A stretch of DNA of 64,000 bases from Clostridia bacterium (GCA_017431145.1 JAFRLQ010000004.1:80209-144208); one strand, 5' to 3'. Positions 1 through 11,463 are shown, counted from the first letter of the stretch. Notes: a model not told the origin generated them from the sequence alone. Numbers and translations are program-made.

Positions 1-857
1 CGCTGAACCAGTTTGTAACCGATGTTGCCGGCTTCAAGGTTCGGGAATACCAGAACATTCGCATGTCCGGCCACAGGGCTGCCGGGGCTCTTCAGCTGGC
101 CGACAGTCTCAACAAGTGCTGCGTCAGCCTGAAGCTCTCCGTCAACATTCAGGTCAGGAGCAAGTTCCTTCACACGCTCTGCTGCGATACGCACTTTGTC
201 GACATTCTCATGCTTTGCACTGCCCTTCGTAGAGAACGAAAGCATTGCGACACGAGGCTCGATTCCGGCAAGCACTTTCGCGGATTCAGCAGAACTGATC
301 GCGATCGCGGCAAGTTGTTCGGAATCAGGTGCAATGTTGACTGCGCAGTCTGCAAAGATCAGAAGCCCGTCCTCGCCGTACTGCGGTGTTTTGGTCTCCA
401 TGATAAAGCAACTGGAAACAGAAGAGATTCCGGGGGCAGTCTTGATGATCTGCAGCGCCGGTCTCAGCGTGTCGGCAGTTGAGCAGATCGCGCCTGCGAC
501 CATGCCGTCCGCATCGCCCATATGGACCATCATTGTGCCGTAATACATCGTATTGAGCAGCGTCTGCTGCGCCGCTTCCGGTGTAACACCTTTCTTTTTG
601 CGAAGCTCATAGAAAACTTCGGCATACTCAGCAGTCTTGTCACTGGTCGCGGGGTCAATAAATGTCACACCCTCCAGTTTGCACTCAGGTGCGAGCGCAC
701 GTATACTTTCTTCAACACCAAGGATCACACAGTCCGCGATGCCCTGCTGCTGGATAATATCGACGCCGCGAACGATGCGGGGTTCGATTCCCTCGGGGAA
801 AACGATGCGTGTCTTCTGCGTCTTGGCCTGCTCTTTAATGCGATCGATTAATGCCAT
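1..857 (-). CDS. pta: Phosphate acetyltransferase, C-terminus cut by window edge
   Basis: Interconverts acetyl-CoA and acetyl phosphate in the cytoplasm, the first step of acetate fermentation. The 285 visible codons start [20 protein letters not shown] and continue without a break to the window edge; the family is about 330 residues, so roughly the last 45 are missing. The N-terminal domain matches Pta, including the [12 protein letters not shown] start and a [10 protein letters not shown] segment near residue 110. The ATG is preceded by GAAAGGAG at good spacing. It is divergent from tmcAL, a frequent arrangement in Bacillota. The acetate kinase gene usually found downstream would lie outside the window. 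Confidence 0.95.
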   Translation of the reverse strand, partial: MALIDRIKEQAKTQKTRIVFPEGIEPRIVRGVDIIQQQGIADCVILGVEESIRALAPECKLEGVTFIDPATSDKTAEYAEVFYELRKKKGVTPEAAQQTLLNTMYYGTMMVHMGDADGMVAGAICSTADTLRPALQIIKTAPGISSVSSCFIMETKTPQYGEDGLLIFADCAVNIAPDSEQLAAIAISSAESAKVLAGIEPRVAMLSFSTKGSAKHENVDKVRIAAERVKELAPDLNVDGELQADAALVETVGQLKSPGSPVAGHANVLVFPNLEAGNIGYKLVQ

Positions 858-885
858 ATTCACAATGCTCCTTTCGAGATATCTC

Positions 886-935
886 TTTTCAGATCAATTC
901 CATTTCATTATAATAAAACAAGTCTCATTTTAAAA
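886..935. promoter_or_regulatory. Overlapping divergent promoters of pta and tmcAL
   Basis: A perfect TATAAT on plus (909-914) has TTTTCA 17 bp upstream and serves tmcAL. A perfect TATAAT on minus (907-912) has a weak TTTTAA 17 bp upstream and serves pta. The two -10 boxes overlap by four bases, so the two polymerases should exclude each other. This is read from sequence alone. Confidence 0.6.
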
Positions 936-951
936 GGGAAAAAACCGATTT

Positions 952-2109
952 ATGAATGCTGTCGGGATTATTTGCGAATACAATCCTCTCCACGACGGAC
1001 ACCGTTTTCATATCAGTGAAGCAAGGAAACGTTCAGGTTGCGACACTGTGATTTGTGTGATGTCCGGCGCTTTTGTACAGCGCGGTTCACCCGCAGTTCA
1101 AAGTCCTTGTGTACGGGCTGAATGGGCTCTTAAAGCAGGCGCTGACTGCGTCCTCCTTCTTCCGACTGTCTACAGTCTTGCGCCTGCTGACATCTTCGCT
1201 TCCGCAGGCATTCGGCTTCTTGATGCTGCCGGGATCGTCAGCGCATTTTCCTACGGGATCAGTGTTCCCGATCACGCGCTGCATGAAAAGATCGCTTCTG
1301 TCCTTCTTTCCGAGCCGGACTCCTTCTCGGAAGAACTGAAGACCAGTCTGAAAAACGGTGCGGGATATCCCGCTGCCGTCAGTCATGCGCTTTCCGGTCA
1401 GCTCGGAATGACCGATGAACTCACCGCCGTCATGCAGTCCGCAAATGATATGCTGGCAGTTCGCTATCTTATGCAGAACAGCTGTCTTGCGCATCCGATG
1501 CTGCCCCTTCCGGTCAGCCGTCTTTACGGTATCAGTGCGTCATCCATACGTGAAGCCCTCGCTTCCGGTCTTCCCGTTTCCTCCCTCCCGCTTCCTTCTT
1601 ATGTGCAGAACTCGCTCGGCGGGACAAAACCTTTTGATTATGGCGCGATGCTGGCCGGTCAGATGCGCAAAGCTGACGAAGCTCTTCTTGCCTCCCTGCC
1701 GGATACTTTCCCAGGGCTGATCAGCCAAATTATGAAGCATTCCGCAACGGAGAACTCCGCGGAATCGATCATCGCAAAATCATGCGGAAAAAATGTCACA
1801 CGCGCTCGCGTGCGCCGGATCCTCTGGTATGCATTCTTCGGCATCACGGCATCCTTTCAGCAGCAGGCAAAAGAAGCACTGCCCTATCTTCGCGTCCTTG
1901 GTGTGCGGGAAGACAGAAAAGATATTCTGTCTGCACTGCAGAAGCATGCATCCATACCGGTATGTGTCTCCGCTTCGGATCTTCCCGGTGATCCGTTTGC
2001 GCAAAAGTGCGCTGCCCTCGATGCCCTTGCGTTTGATATTCAGGCGCTCTCACTTCAGCCCGGGTCTTCCGGAAGCTGGTTCCGTTCACCGCTCGTTACA
2101 GTGACCTGA
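952..2109 (+). CDS. tmcAL: tRNA(Met) cytidine acetate ligase (YlbM/TmcAL)
   Basis: Family role: uses acetate and ATP to make N4-acetylcytidine at the wobble position of elongator tRNA-Met. The protein has 385 residues, close to the usual 390-410. The N-terminus GIICEYNPLHDGH carries the HxGH nucleotidyltransferase motif (H14, H17), followed by SGAFVQRGSPAV. The ATG is preceded by an AAGGGA-type ribosome binding site. Acetate supply links it logically to pta, with which it shares a divergent promoter. Confidence 0.92.
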   Translation: MNAVGIICEYNPLHDGHRFHISEARKRSGCDTVICVMSGAFVQRGSPAVQSPCVRAEWALKAGADCVLLLPTVYSLAPADIFASAGIRLLDAAGIVSAFSYGISVPDHALHEKIASVLLSEPDSFSEELKTSLKNGAGYPAAVSHALSGQLGMTDELTAVMQSANDMLAVRYLMQNSCLAHPMLPLPVSRLYGISASSIREALASGLPVSSLPLPSYVQNSLGGTKPFDYGAMLAGQMRKADEALLASLPDTFPGLISQIMKHSATENSAESIIAKSCGKNVTRARVRRILWYAFFGITASFQQQAKEALPYLRVLGVREDRKDILSALQKHASIPVCVSASDLPGDPFAQKCAALDALAFDIQALSLQPGSSGSWFRSPLVTVT

Positions 2110-2110
2110 T

Positions 2111-2146
2111 TTGTCCTTTACGTGATTCAATGATAAAATCGGACTG
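2111..2146 (+). promoter_or_regulatory. Promoter placing the transcript start at a GTG codon
   Basis: TTGTCC (2111-2116) and TAAAAT (2134-2139) are separated by 17 bp. Initiation 6-8 bases after the -10 box would fall at or beside the GTG start at 2146. An in-frame TAA at 2134 excludes an earlier start, and there is no Shine-Dalgarno sequence, so the transcript is probably leaderless. Confidence 0.45.
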
Positions 2147-3075
2147 TGAAACATTCAAAACACAATAAAAAGAACACGGAAAAACCGCGTTTCAGAATAA
2201 AACGGAAATGGATCATTGCTGCCGAAAGCATCGTCATGCTTGTACTCGGCATCACAATGATCAGGTTTCGTGCGCCGCAAACCGTTACGAACCATCTAAC
2301 AGCGACTTCATTTGAATACAATGACAGCGAGGAGCTGACGACGCTTTCAGATGATGCGTCCGCATGGTCTTTTCTTCCCGTTCCCCACAGTGTTTCCGAT
2401 GTTGATGCCGGTTACACTGTGTCGCCAGCGCATGTTTGGATCTACACAAAACGGATCTGCAACGTTTATCTTGCTCCCTATCAGACAAGCATGGTTATCA
2501 GCACTTATCCGCTCTATACTTCGTTCTATGCTGTCGGCAAGACATCTACCGGCTTCTGGGTCATCGATCTTGACGGTGTGCAGCGTTATGTCCTTGAAGA
2601 TGACGTGACGCGCAACAGAGAAGAGATCGAAGAGATGAAAACAGCTGAAGCTGAAAGGTTAGAAGCACGTGAAGAAGCATTCGCCGCAATCGAACAGCGA
2701 AAAGAGGAAGAGCGTGCCGCTTACTGGAGATCACTTGCAGAACAGACCCGCAATCCGAACTGGAGCGGTCCTGTCCTGAGCAAAAGCCGCGGTTCCATAA
2801 CCGGTCCGACCGGAAGAGAGACTTACTACAATCTGAACATGGATGTCATCGTACGGATCATGCGCCGTATGGGCTTTTCAGAAGAAGAGTATCCGTACTG
2901 GGTACGGAATGACGGATGCAAAATGCTTGGTCCGTATATCATGTGCGCCGCGAATTTCAACATGTTCCCCCGCGGAACGACAGTGGAATGCAGCCTTGGG
3001 ACCTGTCTGGTCTGTGACACGGGCGGATTTGCCGCCGACAACCCGACGCAGTTGGACATTGCCGTCGTCTGGTAA
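2146..3075 (+). CDS. Membrane-anchored protein with C-terminal 3D-like domain
   Basis: The product has 309 residues: a basic N-terminus, one transmembrane segment at about 22-40, an extracytoplasmic region, a charged coiled coil at about 155-205, and a C-terminal domain ending in DTGGFAADNPTQLDIAVVW. That ending, with CAANFNMFPRGTTVEC before it, resembles the 3D (double-psi barrel) domain of cell-wall lytic proteins, where a DTGG motif is followed by ID or LD. Four cysteines in the C-terminal domain are unusual. A role in cell-wall turnover is inferred from the fold only. The GTG start has no ribosome binding site, and in-frame TAA at 2134 blocks any longer start. Confidence 0.7.
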   Translation: MKHSKHNKKNTEKPRFRIKRKWIIAAESIVMLVLGITMIRFRAPQTVTNHLTATSFEYNDSEELTTLSDDASAWSFLPVPHSVSDVDAGYTVSPAHVWIYTKRICNVYLAPYQTSMVISTYPLYTSFYAVGKTSTGFWVIDLDGVQRYVLEDDVTRNREEIEEMKTAEAERLEAREEAFAAIEQRKEEERAAYWRSLAEQTRNPNWSGPVLSKSRGSITGPTGRETYYNLNMDVIVRIMRRMGFSEEEYPYWVRNDGCKMLGPYIMCAANFNMFPRGTTVECSLGTCLVCDTGGFAADNPTQLDIAVVW

Positions 3076-3090
3076 CACTGGAATAATATA

Positions 3091-3146
3091 AACCCCGTTG
3101 GAATCAGAATGAGTATCTTCATAGTGATCCCAGCGGGGTTCTTTTT
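3091..3146 (+). terminator. Rho-independent terminator after the 3D-like gene
   Basis: An 11-bp stem, AACCCCGTTGG with CCAGCGGGGTT (one G-U pair), has a 30-base loop and is followed by CTTTTT. It lies between convergent genes and may also weakly stop the minus-strand mgtC transcript. Confidence 0.75.
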
Positions 3147-3161
3147 CATGCATCACCGTTC

Positions 3162-3842
3162 TCAGAGTTCCTCAACAGACGTCACACCGCCCATTGTCTC
3201 GATTATCTTGATCAGATAATCGCTCTTCGTCGCACCACGAAGCGATATTACCGCCGTGTATTTCCCGTCGTCCGGGCTGGTCGACTGGATGCGCAGATTT
3301 GTGATCGACATCCTGTTATCCTTGCACATGCGGAGAATATCGTCCAGATCATCCTTGTTTTTATATCCAAGTTCCAGTGCATATTCCAGATTTCTGCGGA
3401 TATTCCCGTGCAGCAATCCGAACACTGTTTCTGTAAGCAGGATCAGGACAGCGCCGATGATCCCGCCTTCGAAGTATCCGCTTCCGATCGTAATGCCTAC
3501 GATACCGGTAACCCAGAGACCTGCCGCAGTCGTCAGTCCTTTGATCGTGCGTTTTTTTGTGATGATGATCGTTCCTGCACCGATAAAGCCAAGTCCCGTA
3601 ATGACCTGTGCGCTGATTCTCGTGATGTCAGCCGGCATTTTCATGACAAGATAAACATACTGACCGACTATCGCTGCCAGCGCGGAACCAAAGCAGACCA
3701 GAATATGCGTCCTGATACCGGCCGGTCGGTTCTTTGCCGAACGTTCCATCCCGATCAATGCACCGCATGTGGTCGCAATCAGAACACGTAGAAGCACGCT
3801 GAGAACCGTCATATTTCGTAATGGATTCAAAAAAGCAAACAT
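3162..3842 (-). CDS. MgtC/SapB-family membrane protein
   Basis: A 226-residue protein with an N-terminal MgtC domain of four to five membrane segments. It carries the family signature around CGALIGMERSAKNRPAGIRT and a VITGLGFIGAGTI segment, followed by a cytosolic ACT-like domain of about 80 residues. Family members are linked to magnesium limitation and ATPase control, but the role here is not known. The start at 3842 has AAGGAGGA seven bases upstream; that site overlaps the stop codon of the second MgtC gene, so the two are translationally coupled. A longer frame exists but lacks a comparable site. Confidence 0.88.
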   Translation of the reverse strand: MFAFLNPLRNMTVLSVLLRVLIATTCGALIGMERSAKNRPAGIRTHILVCFGSALAAIVGQYVYLVMKMPADITRISAQVITGLGFIGAGTIIITKKRTIKGLTTAAGLWVTGIVGITIGSGYFEGGIIGAVLILLTETVFGLLHGNIRRNLEYALELGYKNKDDLDDILRMCKDNRMSITNLRIQSTSPDDGKYTAVISLRGATKSDYLIKIIETMGGVTSVEEL

Positions 3843-3853
3843 ATCGGTCCTCC

Positions 3854-4576
3854 TTATGAGATCAGTTCCTGAACGGAATACACACACGGAAGTTCCGCGA
3901 TCGTTGAAAGCATTCCGGAATGCGAGCGGTTCGTTTTGCTCATCTGCAGGATGAAAATCGCAGACGGCTTTTTCTTTCCGGAAGGCACGCTCCGCTCCAC
4001 ATCGATCTCATAGACTTTCGCCTCTCTCTGTTCGATCGCCTGTGTGATGGTCTTGATGTCCTCCACGCTGTGGAACTCGACGTTCAGCGTGATATTGCGC
4101 AGCCGTCGCTTGTAGTTTTCTTCCATTGAGGAAAAGACATTCATCACAAGAACGACGATCACCGTTGCCAGTATCGCTACCTCAATAAAACCGGTGCCCG
4201 CGGCAAGTCCGATCACTACTGCCACGAACAGTCCCGTTGCCGTGGTAAGTCCGTTGACCTGCTGGTGAAGTCCCTTGATGATGATCCCGGCGCCGAGAAA
4301 TCCGATACCCGTGATCGTCTGCGCACCGATCCTGAGCGCGTCAAACTTCTGTCCCACTTCGTTCACAATCTCTTTCCATGGTCCCTGAAGCATCTCAAAC
4401 TGATAGACCGTCAGCAGAACGGACAGCGCACCGCCGACGCAAACAAGAATGTATGTCCTTGGACCCGCCGGACGTTCTTTCTTTGCTCTGCCGTATCCGA
4501 TTGCACCGCCGCAGGCCACCGCAACGGCAAGCCGCAGCAGTATGGAAACAAAGTTGAATTCTCTCAAATATGCCAT
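3854..4576 (-). CDS. MgtC/SapB-family membrane protein (second copy)
   Basis: A 240-residue paralogue of the downstream gene, with the same layout. The MgtC domain has CGGAIGYGRAKKERPAGPRT and QTITGIGFLGAGIIIKG, and there is a C-terminal ACT-like domain of about 90 residues. The two copies are clearly diverged, so this is not a recent duplication. It is the first gene of a two-gene unit. The gene ends two bases into the ribosome binding site of the next copy. Confidence 0.88.
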   Translation of the reverse strand: MAYLREFNFVSILLRLAVAVACGGAIGYGRAKKERPAGPRTYILVCVGGALSVLLTVYQFEMLQGPWKEIVNEVGQKFDALRIGAQTITGIGFLGAGIIIKGLHQQVNGLTTATGLFVAVVIGLAAGTGFIEVAILATVIVVLVMNVFSSMEENYKRRLRNITLNVEFHSVEDIKTITQAIEQREAKVYEIDVERSVPSGKKKPSAIFILQMSKTNRSHSGMLSTIAELPCVYSVQELIS

Positions 4577-4607
4577 TGTTTCCCCTTCCTTAGACTTTAC
4601 TTAAGGT

Positions 4608-4642
4608 AAAAAAATACCCTTCATCCTGAATGGCTGAAGGGT
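4608..4642 (-). terminator. Terminator after yajC
   Basis: On the minus strand, ACCCTTCA pairs with TGAAGGGT around an 11-base loop and is followed by ATTTTTTT. It separates yajC from the mgtC pair. Confidence 0.8.
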
Positions 4643-4653
4643 TGATGAACGGT

Positions 4654-4977
4654 TTACTTTTTATCCGGCGTTTCTTCGCTGGAGACCTCTCCACCGACGA
4701 CGCCCTTGATCGCCCAGCGTGCGATCAGAAGCTGTGTGCGCTCTGCACCGACTTCGATCGTCACAACATCATCGCGCAGCTCCGCGATACGTCCGTAGAT
4801 ACCGCCGATCGTTGTGATCTTGTCACCCTTTTTCAGGCTGTCGAGCATGTTCTTGACTTCCTTGTCCCTCTTGCGCTGAGGACGGATGATCAGGAAATAA
4901 AATATTGCAAAAAGCAATACAAGCGGAACGACCGTTCCAAGGATCTGCGTTAACTGACCCGCACCTTCTAAATTCAT
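4654..4977 (-). CDS. yajC: Preprotein translocase accessory subunit YajC
   Basis: A 107-residue single-pass membrane protein associated with the Sec translocon (SecDF-YajC). One membrane helix at about 12-31 is followed by IIRPQRKRDKEV and a small cytosolic beta domain with GDKITTIGGIYGRI, all typical of the family. It lies downstream of tgt, the common tgt-yajC order, but has its own promoter and terminator. Confidence 0.95.
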   Translation of the reverse strand: MNLEGAGQLTQILGTVVPLVLLFAIFYFLIIRPQRKRDKEVKNMLDSLKKGDKITTIGGIYGRIAELRDDVVTIEVGAERTQLLIARWAIKGVVGGEVSSEETPDKK

Positions 4978-5017
4978 AACATGAACTCCCTTCGATTCGA
5001 TTCAATTCATATTTGAC

Positions 5018-5046
5018 ATTATAAACAAAACGCTCTGTTCGTGCAA
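5018..5046 (-). promoter_or_regulatory. Promoter of yajC
   Basis: On the minus strand, TTGCAC is followed after 17 bp by a perfect TATAAT. Transcription should begin about 35 bases upstream of the yajC start. Confidence 0.6.
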
Positions 5047-5083
5047 CCTTTTCCGCCGTGTGAAGTATGCTGAACCGAACAGA

Positions 5084-7228
<2,145 letters not shown>

Positions 7229-7232
<4 letters not shown>

Positions 7233-8305
7233 TCATTTCCTCCGTCCAGATCATCGAAAAGGGTTCTCTGTTCCTGTATGGTTTGTTTCTGCATCTCTTC
7301 AGGCGGAGTGAGCCCAAGGTGTTCCCATGCCATAGGCGTCGGGATCCTGCCCTTTGGCGTTCTCGCGATCAGTGCCTGCTGAAGCAGATAAGGTTCATAC
7401 ATGTCTTCAATCGTCCCTGCATCTTCCCCGGTGATTGCAGCGAGCGTATCAAGTCCGACCGGTCTTCCGTTGAACTTGAAAATCATCGTCTCAAGGATCT
7501 TTCTGTCCGTCTGATCCAGTCCGAGGGCGTCGATCTGTAGAAGATTCGTCGCCTCGATCGTGATCTGTCTCGTGATCACGCCGCTGCCGCGCACATCCGC
7601 GTAGTCTCTCACCCGTCGAAGCAGACGGTTCGCGACTCTCGGGGTGCCTCTGGATCTTTTCGCCAGCTCTTCGGCTCCGCCCAGTTCGATGCGGACTCCA
7701 AGAATTCCCGCCGAACGCGTAATGATCTTGCTCAGATCAGCCACATCGTACAGTTCCAGCCGAGACACGATACCGAACCGGTCGCGCAGCGGTGCCGTGA
7801 GCATGCCTGCCCGCGTCGTCGCACCGACGAGCGTGAACTTCGGCAGATCAAGCCTGATCGACCGCGCTCCGGGGCCCTGGCCGAGCATAACATCCAGCGC
7901 AAAATCCTCCATCGCGGGATAAAGCACTTCCTCGACACTGTGATTGAGTCTGTGGATCTCATCGATAAACAGGATATCCCCGTCATTGAGGTTCGTGACC
8001 AGACCAGCAAGATCCCGCGGCTTTTCGATCGCAGGGCCGGAAGTCGTCCGGATACTTGTCCCCATCTCGTTCGCGATGATATTCGCCATTGTCGTTTTTC
8101 CAAGTCCGGGAGGCCCGTAAAGCAGAACATGGTCCAGTACAGCGCCGCGCTGTTTCGCCGCGCTGATAAAGATCGAGAGCTGCGTCTTGACCCTCTGCTG
8201 ACCGATGTATTCATCCATCTGGCGCGGTCTGAGGCTGCCCTCTGCAATATCCTCCGGATTCGGCATCCCGCTTACAATACGTTCTTCTTCGTTCATTTCT
8301 GTCAC
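7229..8305 (-). CDS. ruvB: Holliday junction branch-migration helicase RuvB
   Basis: The AAA+ motor of RuvAB. Its 358 residues include Walker A GPPGLGKT at 64-71, Walker [10 protein letters not shown], sensor [18 protein letters not shown], and a C-terminal winged-helix domain. It is three bases downstream of ruvA and overlaps queA by four bases. Confidence 0.97.
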
Positions 8306-8308
8306 CTG

Positions 8309-8908
8309 TTACTGATCAAGCTGCCTCAGTGCACGCAGGATCAGATCTTCCGTCTTCAGCCCCGGTTCCTGCACCTTGCTGATCGCCGTCAGCGCCTCCG
8401 CTCCGGTATAGCCGAGAGAGATCAGCGCCTGTACTGCGTCAGCCTGTGCCGCATCTGCCGGTGCGCCGGCTGTAACAGCCGCCTGCTGTGCCGACTCTAT
8501 GAATGTATCCAGCTGACCCCGCATCTCCAGAATGATCCTCTCCGCAGTCTTTTTCCCGACTCCGGGTGCGCGCGTGATGCTTTTTGCATCATTTGTCGCG
8601 ACAGCCCCAAAGAACTCCTGGATCGTCAGCGTGGAAAGGATCGCCATAGCCGCCTTCGGCCCCACGCCGCTGATCGCGATCAACTTCAGGAAAAGGGCCT
8701 TCTGCTCCTGAGACTCAAAGCCGAACAGCAGGACTGCATCCTCCCGTACGTGCAGATATGTATACAGGCGGACGCTGGTTCCGGTAGGTCCCGCGGACAC
8801 CGCAAGTGAAGAAGGCACCGACAGTTCGAAACCGATCCCGGCTTCCGTCATCACCACCAGTGATTCTGTCGTCCTGTCGACTATTTTTCCCTGTATCATC
8901 GAAATCAT
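8309..8908 (-). CDS. ruvA: Holliday junction-binding protein RuvA
   Basis: A tetrameric junction-binding subunit of RuvAB, 199 residues. It has the N-terminal OB fold, helix-hairpin-helix motifs including ISGVGPKAAMAIL and APGVGKKTAERII, and a C-terminal domain III that contacts RuvB. Two ATG codons are possible. The first (8908) has AGGAACGG upstream and is used here; the second, nine bases later, begins MIQGKIV, as in many family members. Confidence 0.96.
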   Translation of the reverse strand: MISMIQGKIVDRTTESLVVMTEAGIGFELSVPSSLAVSAGPTGTSVRLYTYLHVREDAVLLFGFESQEQKALFLKLIAISGVGPKAAMAILSTLTIQEFFGAVATNDAKSITRAPGVGKKTAERIILEMRGQLDTFIESAQQAAVTAGAPADAAQADAVQALISLGYTGAEALTAISKVQEPGLKTEDLILRALRQLDQ

Positions 8909-8921
8909 CGCTGCACCGTTC

Positions 8922-9416
8922 CTATCTGATCTTAAATGCCCGTTCCATATTTCCCGAGTTCACATAACACAGCGCGACCGCAAGTGCGTCCGCCGCGTCA
9001 TCCGGTCTCGGCGTTTCCTTCAGGTTCAGCAGCGACCGGACCATCAGCTGCACCTGATGCTTTTCCGCTCTTCCGTATCCCACGACAGACTGTTTGACCT
9101 GCAGCGGCGTATACTCATATAAAGCATCTGTCCGCATGGCAAGCGCGGTAAGGATCGTTCCTCTCGCATGCGCGACCGCGATTCCGGTCGTGATATTCGT
9201 GTTGAAGAACAGTTCTTCCAGCGCCACAACATCAGGCTGGAAACGGTCGTAAAGCGCACCTGTCGATTCATAGATCATCTTCAGCCGCTGCGGCATCGCG
9301 ATCTTGGGCGGTGTGGAGATCACACCGTAATCGATCACTTTCTGCTGGATGCCCTTCGCTTCGATCACACCGTATCCGATCGTGGCAAGTCCGGGATCGA
9401 TCCCCAGAATGATCAT
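8922..9416 (-). CDS. ruvC: Holliday junction resolvase RuvC
   Basis: Cuts Holliday junctions symmetrically. The 164 residues carry the acidic active site: D7 in GIDPG, E67/E68 in VALEELFF, and D139/D140/D143 in RPDDAADALA. The start overlaps the stop of the upstream membrane-protein gene by four bases (ATGA), so the two are coupled. Confidence 0.96.
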   Translation of the reverse strand: MIILGIDPGLATIGYGVIEAKGIQQKVIDYGVISTPPKIAMPQRLKMIYESTGALYDRFQPDVVALEELFFNTNITTGIAVAHARGTILTALAMRTDALYEYTPLQVKQSVVGYGRAEKHQVQLMVRSLLNLKETPRPDDAADALAVALCYVNSGNMERAFKIR

Positions 9417-10189
9417 TCTTCAGACTCCTTTTCTTCCGTCTCTGCTGCCTTCTGCTCTTCAGCGTCTTCCCGTGCGATACGCTCGTTCTTCGCCTTTTTC
9501 GGCTTCTTCTCCGGCTCCGGCCATGCCGCATTCGGATCGATGGACAAAACCGTCTGCTCTTCCGTATCGTTGCGTCTGAACGGGATCAGGCTGTTCTTTC
9601 TGGTCTGTTTCGTATACTCTCTTTTCTGTGCCGCAGTCATTCCCTTCGTCGGATCGTCGTTGTCCGGGATCGGAGAAAGGCCCTCTTCTTTGACTTTCTT
9701 GTCCACCGCGCCGACTTTGCGGAATGCCCGGAACCCGATAAACAGAAGGATCGCAGCATAAAGATCGAACATCAGCGTAAGTCCGTGATCATAAAGCATG
9801 ATCGGATTCGCAGCCGTCTGTGCCATCTGCTCCACCAATGAACCCGGCGCAAAGAACCTTGTAAAATCAAGCAGATAGACGACCAGACCGACTGCATAGC
9901 ATACATAGTTCTTTTTCTCTCTTGCGAAATAACCGATCAGAGCGACTGCTCCGGCGATCACGACGGAAATCACGATCCCCGCCCATATCGGCAAATGGAT
10001 ATCCGCTACATGATCCACGAACCAGTACTGTGTCGTCTTGAGACCGCACGGAACGAAAACTCTGAAATTGATGTAGGTCAGCACAATATTCAGAACAGTC
10101 GCAATTGCGCAGATATACAGCATCAGGCCGCCCATGCGGATCTTTGCCATATGTCCATACCGTTCTCTTCTCAATTCCTTTGATTCCAT
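9413..10189 (-). CDS. Uncharacterised four-helix membrane protein
   Basis: Not recognised. The 258 residues comprise four predicted membrane segments (about 20-40, 68-88, 95-112, 140-157), then a long, highly charged, probably disordered cytosolic tail of about 100 residues ending in KEKESEE. AAGGAGG stands just before the ATG. It is tightly packed between proA and ruvC and overlaps ruvC by four bases, so it is expressed with the recombination and queuosine genes. No enzyme motif is visible. Confidence 0.75.
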   Translation of the reverse strand: MESKELRRERYGHMAKIRMGGLMLYICAIATVLNIVLTYINFRVFVPCGLKTTQYWFVDHVADIHLPIWAGIVISVVIAGAVALIGYFAREKKNYVCYAVGLVVYLLDFTRFFAPGSLVEQMAQTAANPIMLYDHGLTLMFDLYAAILLFIGFRAFRKVGAVDKKVKEEGLSPIPDNDDPTKGMTAAQKREYTKQTRKNSLIPFRRNDTEEQTVLSIDPNAAWPEPEKKPKKAKNERIAREDAEEQKAAETEEKESEE

Positions 10190-10199
10190 GATTCCTCCT

Positions 10200-11441
10200 T
10201 CAGCGCACCTGGCCGCTGCCGATCACAATGTACTTGTATGATGTCAATTCGCGCAGTCCCATCGGTCCTCTCGCGTGAAGTTTCTGTGTGCTGATCCCGA
10301 TCTCCGCACCGAGACCGTATTCAAACCCGTCGGTAAACCGTGTGGACGCATTCACATATACAGCTGCGGCATCCACCATTTTCACAAACGCGTCCGCGTG
10401 AGAGAGCTCCTGTGTGACGATGCACTCGCTGTGACCTGTGCCGTATTCTCTGATGTGAGAGACTGCGTCCTCAAGAGAATCCACGATGCGCACGGACAGG
10501 ATCAGTCTGCCGTATTCCGTCGCCCAATCCGTTTCATCCGCAGGCAGCATATCGGGTACGATCTGTCTGGTCCTTTCACACCCGCGCAGCTCGACTCCGT
10601 TTTCCCGCAGCGCAGCAGCACATCCGGGAAGGAACCGTTCCGCGATATCCCTGTGGACAAGAAGCGTTTCCGCAGCATTGCAGACGGAAGGTCTTGAGCA
10701 TTTTGCATTGACGATGATACGGCATGCCATTTCCGTATCCGCTCTGTCATCAACATAAACATGACAGACGCCCGCGCCTGTCTGAATGACCGGTACGGTA
10801 GCCTCCCGCACGACCGCCTGGATCAGTTCCTTTCCTCCGCGCGGGATCAGAACATCGACATCCCCCACGCTGTGCATCAGTTCAGTCGCGCTCTGTCTGG
10901 ACACATCGTCCACAAAGCCGATCGCGTCAGCAGGGATCCCGCACTGTACAGCGGCGCTGCGCATGATATCCGCGATCACGCGGTTGGAATCGATCGCGTC
11001 GGAGCCGCCTCGCAGAATCACGGCGTTTGCTGATTTCACGCACAGTGAAATGGAATCAGCCGTCACGTTCGGCCGCGCCTCATAGATGATCGCGATACAC
11101 CCCAGCGGAACGCGCTGTTTCCCGATCAGAAGTCCGTTCGGAAGTGTTCTGACGTCCTCCATTTCCGCAATCGGGTCGGGCAGTGCGGCAAGGTCGCGGA
11201 CGCCGCGGGCCATCTGGCTTATCCGCTGCTGCGTCAGCTCGAGCCTGTCAAGAAACTGGCTGTTTTTCTCTCTCTCTCGTGCGCGGTCCATATCCGCGCG
11301 GTTTGCCGCAAGGATCTCATCCATATGCTTTTCGAGCGCATCCGCCATCTCAAAAAGAGCCTTGTTTCGAACAGGCTCTTTGATGGTCATCATCTCATAG
11401 GATGCATGCTTCGCTCGGCTTGTGATCGTCTTCGTAGACAA
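10200..11441 (-). CDS. proA: Gamma-glutamyl phosphate reductase
   Basis: Reduces glutamyl-5-phosphate to glutamate semialdehyde in proline synthesis. Family marks include YEARPNVTADS, LRGGSDAIDSN and the catalytic cysteine in RPSVCNAAETLL. I place the start at a TTG (11441) with AGGAG eight bases upstream. This gives 413 residues beginning STKTITSRAKHASYEM, which aligns with ProA N-termini. ATG codons further upstream lie inside yebC and lack ribosome binding sites. No proB is next to it. Confidence 0.93.
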   Translation of the reverse strand: MSTKTITSRAKHASYEMMTIKEPVRNKALFEMADALEKHMDEILAANRADMDRAREREKNSQFLDRLELTQQRISQMARGVRDLAALPDPIAEMEDVRTLPNGLLIGKQRVPLGCIAIIYEARPNVTADSISLCVKSANAVILRGGSDAIDSNRVIADIMRSAAVQCGIPADAIGFVDDVSRQSATELMHSVGDVDVLIPRGGKELIQAVVREATVPVIQTGAGVCHVYVDDRADTEMACRIIVNAKCSRPSVCNAAETLLVHRDIAERFLPGCAAALRENGVELRGCERTRQIVPDMLPADETDWATEYGRLILSVRIVDSLEDAVSHIREYGTGHSECIVTQELSHADAFVKMVDAAAVYVNASTRFTDGFEYGLGAEIGISTQKLHARGPMGLRELTSYKYIVIGSGQVR

Positions 11442-11463
11442 TTTCGCTTGCTCCTGTATTCTG

